From Thermohalobaculum sp039187815 (GTDB lineage: Bacteria > Pseudomonadota > Alphaproteobacteria > Rhodobacterales > Rhodobacteraceae): DNA of 64,000 nt. The notes below the pieces were generated by a model. That model worked only from the letters and a program-made list of their open reading frames with translations, did not search any database and was not told the origin of the DNA. The translations under genes and the position numbers were made by a program. Below are positions 61,387 through 64,000 of the stretch, piece by piece (position 1 is the first letter of the stretch; the number at the start of each line of letters is the position of its first letter). The stretch covers positions 1 to 64,000 of the forward strand of contig JBCCZI010000009.1 of the NCBI GenBank assembly GCA_039187815.1, written 5' to 3'.

Positions 61387-62718
61387 TCAGCGAAAGGCGT
61401 GCAGCACCGCGTCGGAGGACAAGAGGTAGAGCGTGCCGCCTGCAACCACCGGACCAGTGATCGATCCACTGGGGATCTCTCCGGCAACGCCGCCTTCGCC
61501 CGAGATCGCATCGAGCGACCAGATCTGCCCGATGCTGTCCGACACGATCACGCGGCCCGAGGTCACAACCGGCCCGGAATAGGTGATCGGATCCTCGAGA
61601 TCCTCCTCATCCTCCCAAATCGGGAGCTGCCGGCTCCACAGCGTCTGCCCGCTGCTCGCATCGAGGCGAAGCAGCGTGCCAGCGTCCGAGACGAGATACA
61701 GCGTGTCGCCCGCCGCCCAGAGCGGCCGTGTCGCGCCAAGCACGCGCGTCCAGATACGCCGCCCGGTCCGAGCCTGGAACGCCGCCAGCCGTCCGCTCTG
61801 ATTGGCTGCTATCACGAGCGGGCCGAGCAGCACCGGATCGCCCGTGAGATCTGTAATGGCCGCTCGTGCCAATCCGCGGCGCCCGCCGCTGATCACCGCG
61901 CCCCAAAACCGCCGCCCGGTGTTGATGTCGAATGCTGCGAGCTCGCCCGAGGCATAGGGCACCACCGCGCCGCCGCCGCCGATTGCAGGGCTCGCGCCGC
62001 CGAGCCAGCCGGCCTCGGCCGCGACGCCCTCGGAGCGCCAGAGCACCTGGCCCGATGAGCTCTCGAGCGCGAAGACCTGGCTTGCGCGGGTCACCGCGAC
62101 GACGCGTCCCGCATTGGCCGCCGGGGCCGCGCGGAAGGGCGCGCCGAAGCTGTCGCGCCAAAGGACCTCGCCCGTCGCGGTGGACAGGGCCAAGATTTCG
62201 CCAAAGCCGGTCGTTGCAATCAGCCGGTCGCCGTCGAGCGCAAGGCCGCCGCCAAAGCCCTCTTCGCCGTCCTCATCCTCGTTGGGCACCAAGCTCGTGC
62301 TCCAACGAAGCGCGCCGCTGGTCGCGTCAAAGGCGCTGACCTCTGCCGCCGCATCCAGGGTATAGACCACGCCACCGGCTACGACCGGGGCGGCGGTGAC
62401 GACGCTGTCCGAGCTCGACCCCGTTCCTGCATCGGCGGTCCAGGCCAGGCTCAGCCCGCCCGGTCCGCTGATATGCCCGCCGGAATGGGCCGGAGACCCG
62501 CCGGTCTGGCTCCAGCTGTCGCGGGGGCGGGCCTGAGGCAGCGCCCGCTCGATCACAGCCCCCGCCGCCTCGGCCGCCGACGCCGCCTGGCGCACGGGCG
62601 TTCGCGTGCCCTCGAGGCGCTCCTCCTCATCGAAGAACCCACACGCGGTCAGGCAGCCGAGCGCTGCGATGGCGGCCAGGCGACCGACCATGCGGGCAAG
62701 CGTGGTCTCAGCTGTCAT
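61387..62718 (-). CDS. bamB: Outer-membrane assembly lipoprotein BamB
   Basis: 443 residues from ATG 62718, inside the end of the upstream gene. Signal peptide with lipobox LTAC (Cys 26) predicts an outer-membrane lipoprotein facing the periplasm. The body is an eight-bladed PQQ-like propeller with repeats such as GGVVYTLDAAAEVSAFDATS, LSTATGEVLWRDSFG and FDINTGRRFWG. BamB assists BamA in folding outer-membrane barrels. The flanking YfgM-like and der genes are its usual partners. Confidence 0.93.
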   Translation of the reverse strand: MTAETTLARMVGRLAAIAALGCLTACGFFDEEERLEGTRTPVRQAASAAEAAGAVIERALPQARPRDSWSQTGGSPAHSGGHISGPGGLSLAWTADAGTGSSSDSVVTAAPVVAGGVVYTLDAAAEVSAFDATSGALRWSTSLVPNEDEDGEEGFGGGLALDGDRLIATTGFGEILALSTATGEVLWRDSFGAPFRAAPAANAGRVVAVTRASQVFALESSSGQVLWRSEGVAAEAGWLGGASPAIGGGGAVVPYASGELAAFDINTGRRFWGAVISGGRRGLARAAITDLTGDPVLLGPLVIAANQSGRLAAFQARTGRRIWTRVLGATRPLWAAGDTLYLVSDAGTLLRLDASSGQTLWSRQLPIWEDEEDLEDPITYSGPVVTSGRVIVSDSIGQIWSLDAISGEGGVAGEIPSGSITGPVVAGGTLYLLSSDAVLHAFR

Positions 62719-63355
62719 CGTCAGACCCCTCCGGGCCGAGGATTGCCAGCAATTGCTGGGCACGCAGGTTCAGGCCACGGGTGAGGCCCGGCTCCGAGAT
62801 GATGGCCGTCAGATCCGCCCGCGCGCCCGCTGTATCGCCGGCGTTCAGGCGCGTGATGGCGCGGCTCTCCAGCGCCAGCAGGCGATAGGGTGCGCCGGTC
62901 TCGACCAGAGGGGCAAAAAGCGTCTCAGCGGCCTCGATGCCGATCTCGGGCGCCTCGAGACGCGCCGCCTGAAGGGCCGCGAGATCCGCATAGGCCCGCT
63001 TCAATCCCGGTGTCGTCGCAACGGCACGGTAGGTCTCGATGGCTCCCGCCGTATCGCCCCCATCGGCCTGCACCGCGGCCAACTGCAACTGCGCCACCAC
63101 GGCCGCGGGGCCATCCACGCTCTGGACCAAGGCCTCGCGCGCCTCCGGGGTGGCCTCAGCGCTCAGGAACGCGCCGCCGCGCTCCGAGGCCTCCTGTACC
63201 TCCCGCCAAGCCATCCAGTTTAAGCCGGCCGAGACCGCGACGATCAAGGCGATGCCCCCGATGACAAAGGGGCCATAGCGCTTCCACAGCCGGAACATCC
63301 GGTCCTGTTGGACCTCTTCGGTCACCTCTCGGATGAAGCTGTCGGTCTCGGTCAC
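62708..63355 (-). CDS. YfgM-like tetratricopeptide membrane protein
   Basis: 215 residues from GTG 63355, preceded by GGGGAGG. A cytoplasmic N-terminus (TDSFIREVTEEVQQDRMFRL) leads to one membrane helix (YGPFVIGGIALIVAVSAGLN). The periplasmic remainder has TPR-like helices (ALVQSVDGPAAVVAQLQLAA, GDTAGAIETYRAVATTPGL). This matches the YfgM family, which works with PpiD near the SecYEG translocon. Its end overlaps the bamB start by eleven bases. Confidence 0.88.
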   Translation of the reverse strand: MTETDSFIREVTEEVQQDRMFRLWKRYGPFVIGGIALIVAVSAGLNWMAWREVQEASERGGAFLSAEATPEAREALVQSVDGPAAVVAQLQLAAVQADGGDTAGAIETYRAVATTPGLKRAYADLAALQAARLEAPEIGIEAAETLFAPLVETGAPYRLLALESRAITRLNAGDTAGARADLTAIISEPGLTRGLNLRAQQLLAILGPEGSDDDS

Positions 63356-63488
63356 GCGCGCCGCCTCCCCATGTCGGAACGCGCGCACCCTATATCCGAG
63401 GCGACAGGAAGCAAAGGGGGTGCAGCGGATCCGCCAGCGGTCGATACTGCACCGAACGATTCTGAGACAACCGCAGGGGGAGGTCCAC

Positions 63489-64000
63489 ATGCCCATCGAA
63501 AAGCTCGAGTTCCTTGGCCATGGAGGGGACCGGCTCGCCGCGCGCTTGGACCGGCCCTCGGGCCCGATCCGCGCGACGGCACTGTTTGCCCACTGCTTCA
63601 CCTGCTCGAAGGACATCGCTGCCGCACGACGGATCGCGGGCCGTCTGGCCGGCGCCGGCATCGCCGTGCTGCGCTTTGATTTCACCGGGCTCGGCCATTC
63701 GGGCGGTGAGTTTGCAAACACCGGCTTCACGTCGAATGTGGAGGATCTGGTGCTGGCGGCTGCACATCTGGAGGGGCTCGGCCTCGCGCCGCAATTGCTG
63801 ATCGGCCATTCGCTGGGCGGGGCTGCGGTGCTGGCGGCTGGGGGGCGGATCGCCTCAGCCAAGGCGGTGGTCACGATCGGCGCGCCCTTCGATCCCGGCC
63901 ATGTGCTCGAGAGCTTTGGCGCCTCGGTCGACGAGATCGTCGAGAAGGGATCGGCCGAGGTGGATCTGGCCGGCCGCACCTTCACCATCGGCAAGGGGTT
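63489..64000 (+). CDS. Alpha/beta hydrolase, cut by the right edge
   Basis: The first 170 residues of a protein that continues beyond base 64000. ATG 63489 follows GGGAGGTCCAC. The alpha/beta hydrolase core is clear: TALFAHCFTCSKD oxyanion region, LRFDFTGLGHSGGEF, and the nucleophile elbow GHSLGG with Ser 108. This N-terminus resembles that of proteins in which the hydrolase is fused to an OsmC domain, but the second half cannot be seen. It is divergent from the YfgM-like gene, with 133 bases between the starts. Confidence 0.85.
   Translation, partial: MPIEKLEFLGHGGDRLAARLDRPSGPIRATALFAHCFTCSKDIAAARRIAGRLAGAGIAVLRFDFTGLGHSGGEFANTGFTSNVEDLVLAAAHLEGLGLAPQLLIGHSLGGAAVLAAGGRIASAKAVVTIGAPFDPGHVLESFGASVDEIVEKGSAEVDLAGRTFTIGKG

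Overview
The window is GC-rich chromosomal DNA (mid-60s percent GC by eye) from an alphaproteobacterium, most likely of the order Rhodobacterales. Pointers are a DUF2125 protein, a DUF6494 protein beside an Mrp ATPase, a VPLPA-CTERM tail on a secreted protein, a CIRCE-controlled groESL operon, and the soxBDAG sarcosine oxidase genes. No tRNA, rRNA, insertion sequence, integrase, prophage or CRISPR array was recognised. Coding density is very high, and many neighbours overlap by 1, 4 or 8 bases, as expected for translationally coupled operons.

Layout. 0.2-5 kb: small metabolic and hypothetical genes (Ldh-family oxidoreductase, DUF2125, DCC thiol protein, DUF3429, TraB/GumN). 5-8.3 kb: groES-groEL with promoter, CIRCE operator and terminator, then glutaminase. 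8.3-13.7 kb: ACT protein, class III aminotransferase, two membrane or secreted unknowns, EamA transporter, DUF952, pyrD. 13.8-17.9 kb (minus strand): secreted unknown, MATE transporter, GDSL hydrolase, two PaaI thioesterases, mscL. 18-26.5 kb: a MerR-controlled acyl-CoA oxidation cluster (acyl-CoA dehydrogenase, glutathione S-transferase, thiolase, cupin, FadB-type enzyme). Two accessory genes, a DUF4375 protein and a small ribbon-helix-helix-like protein, sit inside it.

28.7-39.1 kb: a methylated-glycine catabolic island: Rieske betaine-type oxygenase, aquaporin, dimethylglycine-dehydrogenase-like enzyme, then soxB, a GNAT acetyltransferase, soxD, soxA and soxG. The inferred flow is betaine to dimethylglycine to sarcosine to glycine, with one-carbon units passed to folate. 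39.2-48.4 kb: efp, cupin, inositol monophosphatase, an orphan PAAR protein, alanine dehydrogenase, an ExbB/MotA-like and coiled-coil OmpA stator pair, an outer-membrane-like protein, and a LysM protein with a long helical region. 48.4-57 kb: DUF4864, an rRNA/tRNA m5U-type methyltransferase, a VPLPA-CTERM beta-propeller protein, Mrp, DUF6494, cobD, yciA and parC.

56.8-57.3 kb is the only long gene-free stretch. It carries nested inverted repeats and a strong plus-strand terminator, so it is a candidate small RNA or long 3' UTR. 57.3-64 kb: trxB, an ELM1-family gene, an Lrp regulator, the conserved YfgM-like/bamB/der group, and an alpha/beta hydrolase cut by the right edge.

The points most worth a second look are the DUF4375 plus RHH-like pair in the beta-oxidation operon, the acetyltransferase inside the sox operon, the PAAR and LysM genes as possible contractile-injection parts with no apparatus nearby, the stator pair with its roughly 550-residue coiled coil, and the structured parC-trxB region. 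All family names come from reading the translated sequences. No database search was run.
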